Made by a program: the position numbers and the translations under genes
DNA from: Ophioceras dolichostomum
Taxonomy: Eukaryota; Ascomycota; Sordariomycetes; Magnaporthales; Ophioceraceae
Assembly: GCA_003049485.1 (NCBI GenBank)
Contig: PYST01000435.1
Location: 1-28,663 of the forward strand
DNA length: 28,663 nt
Direction: 5' to 3'
The notes under the pieces: model-generated
Databases searched by the model: none
What the model was told of the DNA's origin: nothing
The model's input: the letters and a program-made list of their open reading frames with translations, nothing else
Shown: in pieces, positions 9,132 to 19,074 of the stretch
How the letters are laid out: each line of letters starts with the position of its first letter
How positions within the stretch are numbered: position 1 is the stretch's first letter

Positions 9132-10599
9132 GAGTGAGAGACTGTTAACAGTATGAGACCAAGTATTCGCGGGTTGTGGTTGTGTGTGTTTATGTCCCGG
9201 CGATCTTGGATAATCTAGGGACTTGCCACGATGTCTACATGCAGGACAGCCCAGAGACGGAAGAATCGATCTGATAGCCCAAGACAAAGAGCTCGGCAGT
9301 CTCTCTGTTGCCAACCCGACCAGAGCGACAAAGAGGCAGACGGCAAACAATTATAGGACCTGCTGGGAAGGTCCGGTTCCTTGGGTAGGTCACAGCCGAC
9401 AAAGGAATGGCCACTTAAAAGTTCAAAAGGTCAAGAGACCAGGGACATTAGGGCCGTGGCTGGAATGTCGAAGGGACTTTGCGTCTTGAAACCCCTTCTT
9501 TCTTCTTTCTCTGCATACGGTCTAGTCTATGGCCTTTTTGGGCCAGTTGAGGTATCACAAAGCCAAGGGCGTCCAGCAAGCAAGGGATAGGCATGATGTT
9601 CGTAGGTGTGCGGGGTTGAAAATAGAGAGGGAGGCTGGCCAAGGGTTCATTAGCATGGTTTGCTAGAACCAATGGCGAGATGTTAGCCTTCGTGCAGGTA
9701 CCTAGTCTTCCGCTCGCCTCTGCCTGACATTTTCAGACCATCCCATTGGCTCTCGACTGGATAAGCACCAGGGATACGTGGATTGATGCTCTCCTCCCTT
9801 ACATCTCAACCACCTCATCTTTGCCCTTTTCAGCAAAACTCATATCAAACTAGTCGTCTATTCAGGAATGATGAGCTTGTAGTGGTCAGAGGCAGTGAGG
9901 GAGATTGCGGGGTTGAGAGTCGACACTTTGGCCGTCAGCTCACATACCACGACTGGCTGGGTAGGATGCGGCTGGTTGTTGACCTCCTATGCTGGGGATC
10001 AGGCGTTGCACTCGGGTCGCCTACAACCTCAACTGAATATGACGCAGAGAATCCCCTGGGCGCCCCAATTCGCCCACCTCTCCTTTGTACCGTGCAGCCT
10101 CGCCTATACAGCCTTTATCAAAGGGAGTTTCTCGTCCCCGTGACAGTCTCAATAGGACTTTGGAGAGCTAGACAACGACCCTGTGGTTGACAAGTGATCC
10201 CGAACAACCCCCTCAAGAAGGGGCCACAGTTCGCGACCTGACCGTTCAAGATATCCTTGTAGTGTCCCGGATACCGTCGGTGACGCATCGCGGTTGCGGC
10301 GAGGGCATACAGCAAAGTGTTGCTGGAAGAATGATGCAGTCTTCGGAAGCCTGTGATAGGTAGGTAGTTATGCGATATCCGCGATCCTTTAATTGGACGC
10401 CGATGGTGTCCAATCGCTGACCCTGCCGCAGGTCCTAGCGGTTATCTCAGCCGCCGAAAGACCAGTAGGAGTGCAGTGTTTGATGAGGGGTATTGTCACG
10501 AGCCCCTTGTTGCCGCCAGCATTCCTCCCCCTCAGCACTCTTAGCAAGGGGGAGGTAGCTTGCGCACCATACATGGGTCCTTGCAGCAGGCATGAGAGG
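9132..10599. other. 1.5 kb gap without a supported gene
   Basis: This lies between the start of the unknown coiled-coil gene and the stop of the radical SAM gene. An open frame on the plus strand (9783-10190) has no recognisable motif or favourable start context, so it is not called. CCTAG-type short motifs occur at 9700 and 10360. It presumably holds the promoter of the left gene and the 3' region of the right one. Confidence 0.5.
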
Positions 10600-12056
10600 T
10601 CACATACTGAAGCCTTGATGCCGGGGAGGGTCACAGAACCTCCAGAGGCCTGCGTCCTCGGCTGCTTTCCTGACCCGAGAGACCTCGTCCCTAGTGACAG
10701 CCCGATTGATATCTGCATAGCGCAGGTCCTTCCCTTTTTCCTCCGTGACTGCAACCTGGTCGGATAGGCTGTTTTGCTTATCTTCCTCGTTAGCCTCTAT
10801 GGGAACCGCCGCCCGCTTCAGACCCCTCTTCGGCTTTCCCACATTCGCCGCGGGGCGGTACTGCTCCATGATGTGGAGGAAAGTGTCGCGGGAGAGCTCG
10901 GAAGCCAGCCAGCGGACGATGGTCTCAGACTCGTCCTCCAGGCCCGGCATGACCAGGTGGCGAACAAGGACGCCGCTCTTCGCGATGCCGTCGCCCGAGA
11001 AGCACAGGTCGCCGACCTGGCGGTGCATCTCCCGGATGCTCTCGCGGGCGGTGGCGGCGTAGTCGTCGGCCTTGAGCAGGCGCTTTGTCTGGAACGGCGT
11101 CCACAGCTTGAAGTCAGGGAGGTAGATGTCCACCAGACCGTCCAGAAGCTCCAGCGAGGCGAGGCTGTCGTAGGAGGAGGTGTTGTATACGATAGGCACT
11201 CGCAGGCCCATCTCAGACGCGGCCAGGATAGAGAGCGCGACCTGCGGCACCACGTGCTCCGGCGTTACGAGGTTGATGTTGTGCACGCCGCCCACGTCCT
11301 GGAGCTTCAGATACCACTCTGCCAGCTCCTCGGGCGTCACGTCCTGGCCGTTTCGCTGGTGAGCGATGTCGTAGTTCTGGCAGAATGTACAGCGAAGGTT
11401 GCACATGCTACATATTTCCAATGGCAAACCGGATCATGGCGGCGGGCAGTCAGTCAGTCAGTCAACAGTCGAAATTGTTGTGAGTGATTGTTGGTGTTGA
11501 TGCTCTCGGCTTCCCTCAAGGGTGACCCCTGATTTCTTGGCCAAGATGCACGTACCTGAAGAACACAGAACCGCTCCCGTTGTGGCCTTGGATGCATGGT
11601 TCTGAGGACCAAGGATTCGCGTCAGTCAAAGTCACCGAGATAGCAAGTGGACAAAAGTTGGTCATGACACAAAATTGATAGAACGGCGGACGAACCCTCT
11701 CCGAAATGCGGCGCGATCACGTTGACTTTGGCCTTCTCGCCGATGAGGCACATTCCAGTTGTCTCGTAGCGGTTGACGCCACACATCCTCGGGCAAAGAT
11801 TGCAGTTGCGCAGGTGCGCATACGCCCGAGACCGCTTCTTTGAGGCCTCGACTGATGACAGTCTCATGTACCGCGGCGTGTAGTCCTCTAGAAGAAAAGG
11901 GGGAGCGAGGTGGAGAGCCCTCCTATTCTTCCACAGGTGATTATGGTTGTCATAGATGCCATGGCGGCAACCCCAAGCCATCACAGTTGGCTGCTGCCGA
12001 GGGCGAGCCGCCCTGCCCGCAGCAGCGAGGAGAAGAGCTCTGCTCGGTAGGGACAT
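10600..12056 (-). CDS. PflX-like radical SAM protein (COG1313 type)
   Basis: This resembles bacterial PflX-type proteins, radical SAM enzymes related to pyruvate formate-lyase activase. No substrate is established that I know of. Exons in transcript order are 12056-11696, 11601-11556 and 11407-10600, giving 404 residues. The radical SAM cluster CNLRCTFC (C138, C142, C145) is formed across the 148-base intron 2, after the conserved EPCIQGHNGSGSVFF of the 46-base exon 2. An upstream cysteine set, NCNLCPRMCG and GMCLIGE (C85, C88, C92, C103), is typical of this subgroup and could hold another metal centre. Later motifs are QNYDIAHQ, NINLVTPEHV, YNTSSYDS, YLPDFKLW, LVRHLVMPGL and YADINR. The N-terminus (MSLPSRALLLAAAGRAARPR) is basic and lacks acidic residues, like a mitochondrial presequence. 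A charged insert lies before YADINR. Confidence 0.85.
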
Positions 12057-12293
12057 GCCGCGACAGTATCGACCTCATGGCAATGTGAAGGAGATTTCAG
12101 AGAACTTCGACTCTTTGAACGTCTGAGACATCAGTGAGAATGGGAGGTGGCAATATTCAGTGGTCCCGTTCAGGAGACTTGCCCAATCAAGGATGCTGGG
12201 CCTTCTCCACCAACTCACTTCAGAGGCTTGGCTCACCCCCATCGGTTATAAGCTTTCAAGTCAGCTTGGTCATTTAACAAATCACCACAAGCA
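12057..12293. other. Upstream region of the radical SAM gene
   Basis: This short non-coding stretch lies between the radical SAM start (minus strand) and the tRNA gene. It must contain the radical SAM promoter. No specific element was recognised. Confidence 0.5.
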
Positions 12294-12377
12294 GCCCGCT
12301 TGGCTAAGTGGTATAGCGTCTCACTAGTATGGGAAATTGCTATGAGAAGATCATCAGTTCGATTCTGATAGTGGGCA
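12294..12377 (+). tRNA. tRNA-Thr, anticodon AGU, with a 12-nt intron
   Basis: The full cloverleaf can be folded. The acceptor stem GCCCGCT pairs with AGTGGGC (one G-U). The D stem GCTA/TAGC is perfect, as is the anticodon stem TCTCA/TGAGA. The anticodon AGT is at 12326-12328 (AGU in RNA, inosine-modifiable, reading Thr ACN). The T arm ATCAG-TTCGATT-CTGAT is also perfect, and the discriminator is A at 12377. A 12-base intron (12330-12341) sits one base after the anticodon, the canonical position. The B-box lies in the T arm and a T5 terminator follows at 12387. Confidence 0.95.
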
Positions 12378-12386
12378 AAGCCTTCC

Positions 12387-12391
12387 TTTTT
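12387..12391 (+). terminator. RNA polymerase III T-run terminator of tRNA-Thr
   Basis: Five T residues lie ten bases after the tRNA discriminator base, as expected for Pol III termination. Confidence 0.7.
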
Positions 12392-12734
12392 GTTCGTCTC
12401 GCTTTTTTTGCGGTCTTCCCTCTACTGACTTACCACCTTGTTGAATTCATGGATGTTTTTTTTCTTTTATCTTTTCTTCGTTGTTCCTTGGAAACCTCTT
12501 CACACGGCGGAAAACCCTAGCTGTCTATCAGCCCCCTTTCAACAGCGATACCAGCTGTGCGAGGAGAAGAGAACTGGACTTCCCTGGCCGCAGAGGTTGA
12601 ACGACATTGCACAGTTAAGAAGCACGACACCCTCTAGCACGGTTTCCTGTAAGTCTATTCAAAGAGCAATGGTCTAGCGAAGACAAACATGGGAATCTCT
12701 ATTTTCCACGACGCGAGTCGTCTGGTGCGCAAAT

Positions 12735-12770
12735 CTACCTAGGTATCTAGGTAGGTACGCATCTACCTAG
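12735..12770. repeat. CTACCTAG palindrome cluster
   Basis: CTACCTAG (12735-12742) and its exact reverse complement CTAGGTAG (12747-12754) are separated by 4 bases and could form a hairpin. A second CTACCTAG follows at 12763-12770. Fragments of the same motif recur between genes, near 5408, 9700, 10360, 24795, 25262 and 25312. Confidence 0.6.
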
Positions 12771-13055
12771 CGGTCTAAATGCGCTGCAAAAGGCACGCGA
12801 ATGCAGTCTAGAACTCTAAGCCACGAAGACCTTCTAAGAGCAGATTGGGACAACAGATGGATATGGCAGTTTGGACAAAAAACTGTGTGATAAAGATGAC
12901 GAACAAAAACATTGAGAGCAAAACGACTGATCCGAAGATTTCAGCAACCGAGAACAAAACAAGGATAGAACAGGAAAGGAAGAAGAGCAAATGATATGAC
13001 AGATAATAGAAAGAAAGAAAAGTATGGAGGTGCACAAGGAATGAGAGAAGGCAAA

Positions 13056-16000
13056 CTACATGGCAAGCAGCTTCGCAATGTCCGCAAGCCTCGTCTCGAC
13101 AACCTTCTTCCTCGTCTTGCTCTTGCCAGCGGCAGCCTTCTGGCCCCCTTCGCCTCCACCACCCTCCTCCTCCTCGTCCTCCCGGAACGCCATGCTGACC
13201 AGCTCCCTCTTCTGCCGCTGGATGGTCAGCACGTGCTTCTCGATCGACTTGTCGACGACCAGGCGCCAGACGGTCGTGGCCCTCGTCTGGCCGATGCGGT
13301 GGACGCGGTCGACGGCCTGGTCCTCGATCGTGGGCGCCCACCAGCTGTCCGCGAGCACGACCGTGTCGGCCGAGACGAGCGTGAGGCCCACGCCCGCGAC
13401 GCGCAGGCTGGCGAGCATGATGCGCGCCTCGCCGCGGGCGTCGTCGAGCGCCTTGATCGCGGCGTCGCGGTCGCGCGCCTTCATCGCGCCGTCGATGCGC
13501 ACGACGGCCGAGTCCGCGTAGCCCGCCCTGCTCAGCTGGCGCTGGATGATGGAGAGGAAGGAGGTCCACTGGCTGAAGATGACCATCTTCGATCCGGGCC
13601 GCTTGAGCGTGGCGGCGACGATCTGGAGCAGAGCCTGCGTCTTGGAGCTGGCGTCGTCTCGGGCTGGGTCGTAGGCGGCGAGGCCGCTGGCATCACCGTC
13701 GTCTTCCGTCTCGGGGGTGGGCTCCAGGAGCTGCTTCTGTGAAACGGCGGCCTGGCAGACGGGGCAGCGCTTGCTGTCACCGATCTCCTCCGTGATGCAT
13801 TCGCGGCAGAAGCTGTGTCCGCAATGCGTGATGACCGGGTCGTTCAGCGGCAGTTGACAGGACTGGCAATCTTCCTGGGCCTCTACCTGCTCACGGAGAG
13901 TTTTCTGGAGGAGCGTCTTATGATCTCCTGTCGGTTCCTGGACAAGTGCATGCGACATGTCTTTGTTGTCGCCCTCGGATCGTGCAAGCAGGTCCAGGAC
14001 TTGCTTCCTACACAGGTGCCAGTGGCAGCACATCTGTCGCAGACGGGTGAGGCTTGCAAGAACATTATGGAAGCTTGCCCTGCCACGGCCGCCGGTGCTG
14101 TTGCCAGCCTTCCTTGCCTGACCAAGTTCCTCCAGGGCCCTTTGCGCGTCCTTGAAGAGCGCGTCGTACTTCGCTTGCTCGTCGGTCGTGAACTTGATGA
14201 CATGCATGTATTCGGTCTTGGCGGGTAGCTTCAGGTCGACGAAGCCCATGGTCTTGTTCCGCCGAATACAGAGGTCGCCAACCAACGCCTGCACGATCTT
14301 CTTCGCGGTTGGAGAGAAGTACTTGAGCGGGTTGGTGATGATCTGGTCGAACGCCTTCTTGTCTTCCAGCCCACCCCTGAAACGGAGGAACTTGAGGAGG
14401 GAATAGAGATCCTTGATGTTGTTGATGATGGGCGTTCCCGATACCACCCACCGCGATTCAGCAGTGAGCTTGCAGGCAGCCTCGAGGGTCTTGGAGGCGG
14501 GATTTCGCACACAGTGCCCCTCGTCCAGGACTATGCGGCGCCACGAAACGGAAGACAACGGTTTATCGTTCCTCATTGTATCGTAGCTGGTCACGATGAT
14601 GCCATACTCTCCCAGCGTCTTGGAGAATTTCGATCGGGAGGGACCGTGGTAGATGAGCACTCGCGGGCGGTACTGCTCCCGGACATGGCGCTCGACTTGT
14701 TGGGCCCAGTTGCTCATCACGCTTAACGGGGCCACAATTAGAGTCGGTCCGGACCCGCCGCCGGTCAAGATCAGGCTGATTGTCTGGAGTGTCTTACCCA
14801 AGCCCATGTCGTCGGCCAAGATGCCGCCACTGAGAAGCTTTGGGGCTTTCGAGGTCGAGAAGCCGGTGGCCATGTTGATGTAACGGCCGTCAGCGTCGAT
14901 CTTCCACAGCTGTACGCTTCCCGAGGAGCCGGGAGCCGGGAGTTTGGGGCTCTCCTTTGCAGTGAGCCACGCTAGGCCCTGCAGCTGGTACGGCAGGAGC
15001 TTGGAGACGAGCTCCTTGGGCTGAGCAGCAAAGGGCAGCTTAGCCAGCTCATCTTCACTCATGCCCTGGGCGAAATCGAAGTTTTCAAACTCTCGGGTCT
15101 GCAGGACTTGGCTCTTTTGAACCAAAGACTCCATCGACACGGCCGGCTTTGGGGCGGCAAGACCCAAGGCCGAGGCAGGCATGAGAGTGTTGGGCCTGCG
15201 GTTGCCACCATTCTTGTTGGGTGAGAGGGGCTGAGAAAACGACGGCCCAGACTGACGATTCAGTTTACCTCCGAAATCGGAAATCACCCGGCTCACCTTA
15301 GCCCTCACATTAGGATCCTCTGAACAAAACAAGTAGAGTCTGATGGGGCATTCATAGGGGCCAATTCGGCCGAGGAGTTCTGCCATCACCCTGGTGACCT
15401 TAGCGTCCTATTCGTGTCCTCAAGTCAGTCCAAAGGTCCCGCACGTGGAATGGCGGAAGGAGGGTAATGATCCTACAATGAGTGGTGCGAGTCTCGCGGC
15501 GATTTCACGAGGGAGGTGACCGATCTGGACTCCCTTTTTGCTGTCGACACAGATGGCATTGCGATCATACTGTGTGTGAACAAGCACTCGTCAGTGTCAT
15601 ACGTAAGAGAGTGGAGGGAGGTTGAGAAAACATGAATTGTACCTGGTTCGTTGGCTCCCGCCTGCACCAGAGGGGATCTCCAGGATTCGCCACGCCATTG
15701 TAATATCTACAACCGACGGCTTTCGACTCTACATAGAATAATCGGGTGGAGTGATCAGCCATATGCGTCGAGAAAGGCCGTCGAGCCAGGTTACAGAAGA
15801 AGCAAAAGGCCTACTCAGCATGCCAAAGGCGTCAGCCTTCTTGCGAGGTACTGGGACAGGGGCAGGAGCTCCAGCACCAAGTTCGCCAGAACTCGGCGGC
15901 GTGCTTGACACGGACAGCGCCGGGGAAGACGAAAATTGCTTCGAGGAAGGCTGGCTCGCATAGGAAGGACTCGGACTGGGAGTAGAACTTGGGGGTGGCG

Positions 16001-16169
16001 TTAAGTACATAGACGCGGACGAATGGTCCGCGCCCAGGCGACGCTGCTTCACGTGGCGGGCGCCGTCGTCATCATCCCCTGTCAGGTCAATCGCTCCAGC
16101 CAGGGCGCGGTCGAGACTGACACGGTCCACAGAGGCGTGGCCGCGCTTGTATGGAGGGCGTGTACTCAT
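13056..16169 (-). CDS. HLTF/Rad5-like SNF2 ATPase with SIM, HIRAN and RING domains
   Basis: HLTF/Rad5 proteins remodel stalled replication forks and ubiquitylate PCNA in the nucleus. Exons in transcript order are 16169-15815, 15728-15643, 15569-15477 and 15407-13056, giving 961 residues; introns are 86, 73 and 69 bases. Near the N-terminus AIDLTGDDDD (about 26-35) fits a SUMO-interacting motif. HIRAN spans about 115-215: FGMLKSKAVGCRYYNG, REPTNQYDRNAI, IGHLPREIAARLAPLI. The SNF2 core has DMGLGKT (about 378-384), DEGH (473-476) and VVSGTP. A C3HC4 RING (about 692-729; CQSCQLPLNDP, HCGHSFCRECI, CPVC) is inserted between the helicase lobes, the Rad5/HLTF arrangement. AGVGLTL and QAVDRVHRIGQ close lobe 2. 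The intron 1 junction was chosen because it rebuilds a HIRAN start resembling human HLTF; an alternative junction is possible. Confidence 0.9.
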
Positions 16170-17037
16170 CCTGCTATGATCACGACAGGAACTTCGGGTC
16201 GAGCACCGGCGCGGCGAGTGAAAAGGCGTAAACGCACGATCAAGTCATTGGAGTCAAGGCAAAACATTGGAGACGCGTTTCGGTAAAGCCCTGGTCAGGG
16301 AAGGACACACCGAGAATACAGGGGACGCGAGATCACGTGCTTGCTCAATTTCATTTCACTTTTGGGTGCACCAGGCCCTGTTCGCGGATTACTTCACTGA
16401 GACCTTCCCTCTTCTTTTCTGAAAGCGATAAATGCAAATGAATAAATGGAAATACTTTGATTTTCAGGTCCCCGAGCTTGACTATCTGCATTGGTGGCCT
16501 GGGGATGGAGCAATTCGGAACGAGCAAAAGGGCCGACAGGCGGCAGACGGCTCGCGGTGGTCTCTGCCGCACGCCAAGATTGTGCAAAACTCACGTGCAA
16601 TCACGCCATCGGCGCCAGACAGAAGCGGCTTAACAGAAGTTCGGGGGTTTGCAGTAGTTTTCAAGGCAATACTTCTGAAGTTTTGTTTAAAGGGCTGCAG
16701 AGAATCGTTGAATAATGCCCACACCGACGACCGTTACTAGAATTTACTTCTTTTTCAAAAACACAATACGCTGCTCATGTTGAAACCTGCCTCCCATCGC
16801 TACTGCAGTTGCTGTCCTGTTGCTATCCCTGTTTGTGGCGCTCTGGTGCTGGACTCACATCGGTCATTCCGCCATAAATGCCCGCCGACCCCCCATCGCT
16901 ACGTCTCCCGACCTATTTATCCTCCGCGCCCGATCTGTTCAGGGGTAGAATTACCTCAGAGTGATTCGGCCGTCCTGACCGAGGTTTGTACGGCGCCTCC
17001 CTCTCGCCCCTCTCTTGTTCTCCCTCCTATCTGTCAA
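16170..17037. other. Upstream region of the HLTF-like gene / downstream of CDO
   Basis: This is 868 bases with no supported gene. Both flanking genes are on the minus strand, so it holds the HLTF-like promoter and the CDO 3' region. Short open frames on both strands lack motifs, conserved starts or splice logic. Confidence 0.55.
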
Positions 17038-17842
17038 TCAAGACAGCCCTGATGGCGACTGGAGCTTGATGCCATACTCGGAAAAGTTTCCGCACTTCTT
17101 GACATGGCTTCGCTTGCCAGTCGAGGGGTCGAAGATGTTGCAGCCGCCTTTCGCTACGTTTGGGGGCGTGTATACTGGCGCACACGCATCATGTCAGGAT
17201 CATCAGCAAGACCAAGTGATCAGGTCAGACGTAAGGGTGTTTTCACTTACGATGCAAGGACACGGCGAAGTCGTTGCCCTGATTCCAGACTCGGTGGACG
17301 CCGAGCTCATCGGCCATGTAGGCCACCGCGTTCTCCTTGTGTGTTCTCTCCGATATCACCTTCATCGGCCCTACGACGCCGGGCTCGGGGAAGGCGTATC
17401 GGGTTTCGGTCAGGTTACCCCTGAGGATCTTCATCAGGCAGTGGGCGTTGCCGTGGTCGTGGATCGGACTGCCCTTGCCTGGTGTCCAGACAAGCACCAG
17501 CTGACGACGAGGCGGTGTCAGTTCAGGGGCTGAGGGATGATGATGATATTTAGTGATATCGGTACCTACCAGGTTGCTCTTCCCGTTGCCTTCGTCGACC
17601 AGGTTGCGAGTGTAGCCTCGGCTCCCATCAGGCATGGCATATGGCTTCCAGCCTTCTTCTCCTGCGTTGTACTCTGTCATGAGTTGCGTCAGGTGTTCGA
17701 CGTCAACGTCGTCGGAGGTCAGACCTGACGAGGGACCCAGCGCTTCCTTAAGCGCCAGCACGAGCTCCTCGAACCGAGCCTCCCGCGGATCGGCCTTACC
17801 GGCGAAGCCCGAAGCGATGGTGGAAATGATGTCGATAGCCAT
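17038..17842 (-). CDS. Cysteine dioxygenase type I
   Basis: This cytosolic non-haem iron enzyme oxidises L-cysteine to cysteine sulfinate, which leads on to sulfite, sulfate or taurine. Exons in transcript order are 17842-17570, 17500-17251 and 17174-17038, giving 219 residues, near the usual length of about 200. The iron ligands are H105 and H107 (SPIHDHGNAHC) and H160 (ELGVHRVW). C112 and Y176 match the Cys-Tyr cofactor pair; S172 and H174 of SLHLYTPPN complete the catalytic set. KGGCNIFDPSTGK is also typical. Intron 1 (69 bases, GTAGGT donor) has no stop and keeps frame, so an unspliced reading would wrongly insert 23 residues before the catalytic strand. Intron 2 has a perfect GTAAGT donor. 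The gene lies head-to-head with a sulfite efflux pump gene, which fits a cysteine-detoxification role. Confidence 0.95.
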
Positions 17843-19074
17843 ATTCGTTGTGGTATCTACGTCTAAGTATATCTATCAGAGCGGGCTGGTGGGTTTCGAC
17901 AGAGTTGTGGCGATGGAGGCAGAGACGCTGTTTTGCTAGTGTTCAGCCCGACTGTTCAGGTGGGGGAAGATACGGGCGGGTCAGGGAGAGACAAGGTCTA
18001 GCGGTCGAGTGGCCAGCGTCTGTGGTCGTGGGTCGTGGCCACCAAACACCGATTCACACAGGTATTCGGGATGCGGGAATGAACGTTCCCCTAAGGTCAC
18101 CCACTTCGCCGATCTCGGTGATGTGGGTCCCGTGCTATCAAGCTTCAGCTCAAAACGCAGTCGGCCGAAGGAAGGGAGGGGAAATCTTACGATTCTGACG
18201 ATGATAAGAGCCGAATATCGAAAGAACCATTCACATCGCTTCGACATCGACGACCACTACAGATGGAAGGCAAAATCACAGAGACGAAAGGCGGAGGGCC
18301 CCGATGCTTTCTCATCGCAATCGAATCGCCATGCCCTCATACCCACCGACGAGCACCGACGCCCTCTGTCCGTCAAGAGATCGATCCAGCGAAGAGAAGG
18401 AACATAACTTTGCCAAGGTCCGACAGAGCGGTGCTTGGGTGCCGACAATTACGAAAGTCCAAACAGATATCGATTATTATTGGATAGTCGGAGTCTGATC
18501 GGTGGTCACAAGATACAGGTTGCTTGCTGTTGGGCGGCTGCGCTAAAAGCGGGCATCCCAATTCTCTGAAACAGAGCGCTGAGGTTATCTCCCAAGGATT
18601 CAAAGTCGGACTTCTGACCTCACCTGGAACTTCTCTTCGTTGTTGGCAAGAACGCCCCTCTCTGTTTGCTTCTTCTCAGCAAACTGAGCCGAAGAGGGCC
18701 GTCGCGAACAAGCACCCAAAGCAGGGGGGTGATTACCTCTCTACTTGGCAATAAAACCTCGAGGGTGTTAGGGCAAAGGTCATCAGACAAGAGGTGCCGG
18801 GTACAAATATAGCAATTACATAATAACCTGTTGTTCGCTGATTCAGGCAATCATTTCTTGTTTTCTTCAAAATAGGACTCTTCCTAACCGTCGTACGCAA
18901 ATGCCGGAAAACATTCAATTCCGACAATTGACTTGCCCGTGAGTCACACGGAAGATACGGTAGGTATACCTGATTGTTCGCGCATGAGCCGTGTTTAATC
19001 GCACCGCGCATCCCGAACACGGCGATATGCTCCAAACAGCCGAGCCATCACGGAGCGGTCCGACTTCCGCCGCC
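17843..19074. promoter_or_regulatory. Divergent upstream region of CDO and the sulfite pump
   Basis: This is 1,232 bases between two opposed start codons. No conserved coding sequence was found; open frames here lack motifs. It holds an exact TGAGTCA at 18940-18946, 129 bases before the pump ATG. I looked for the ATGRYRYCAT consensus of CYS3/MetR sulfur regulators and found no match. Confidence 0.55.
18940..18946. promoter_or_regulatory. TGAGTCA, candidate GCN4/CPC-1 site near the sulfite pump
   Basis: This is an exact bZIP consensus heptamer 129 bases upstream of the chosen start of the SSU1-type gene. It is supported by motif and location only. Confidence 0.3.

Noticed and set aside
9132..9350. 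N-terminal extension of the coiled-coil protein with a hydrophobic start
   Set aside because: The frame is open, but its upstream end begins at TTG, not ATG; the first ATG is at 9131.
9783..10190. 135-codon plus-strand open frame in the large gap
   Set aside because: There is no motif, no sensible intron structure, and overlapping frames on both strands are equally open.
10774..11487. 237-codon plus-strand frame opposite the radical SAM gene
   Set aside because: It is antisense to conserved radical SAM sequence and has only a skewed composition.
12808..13569. 253-codon minus-strand frame overlapping the end of the HLTF-like gene
   Set aside because: It reads the C-terminal helicase region in the wrong frame and continues into AT-rich 3' sequence.
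15729..15814. Reading the HLTF-like exon 1 straight through to the stop after TPPDYSM
   Set aside because: This ends before HIRAN; removing the 86-base intron restores frame and a HIRAN start resembling human HLTF.
18009..18407. 132-codon plus-strand frame between CDO and the sulfite pump
   Set aside because: It has no conserved feature and lies in a probable promoter region.
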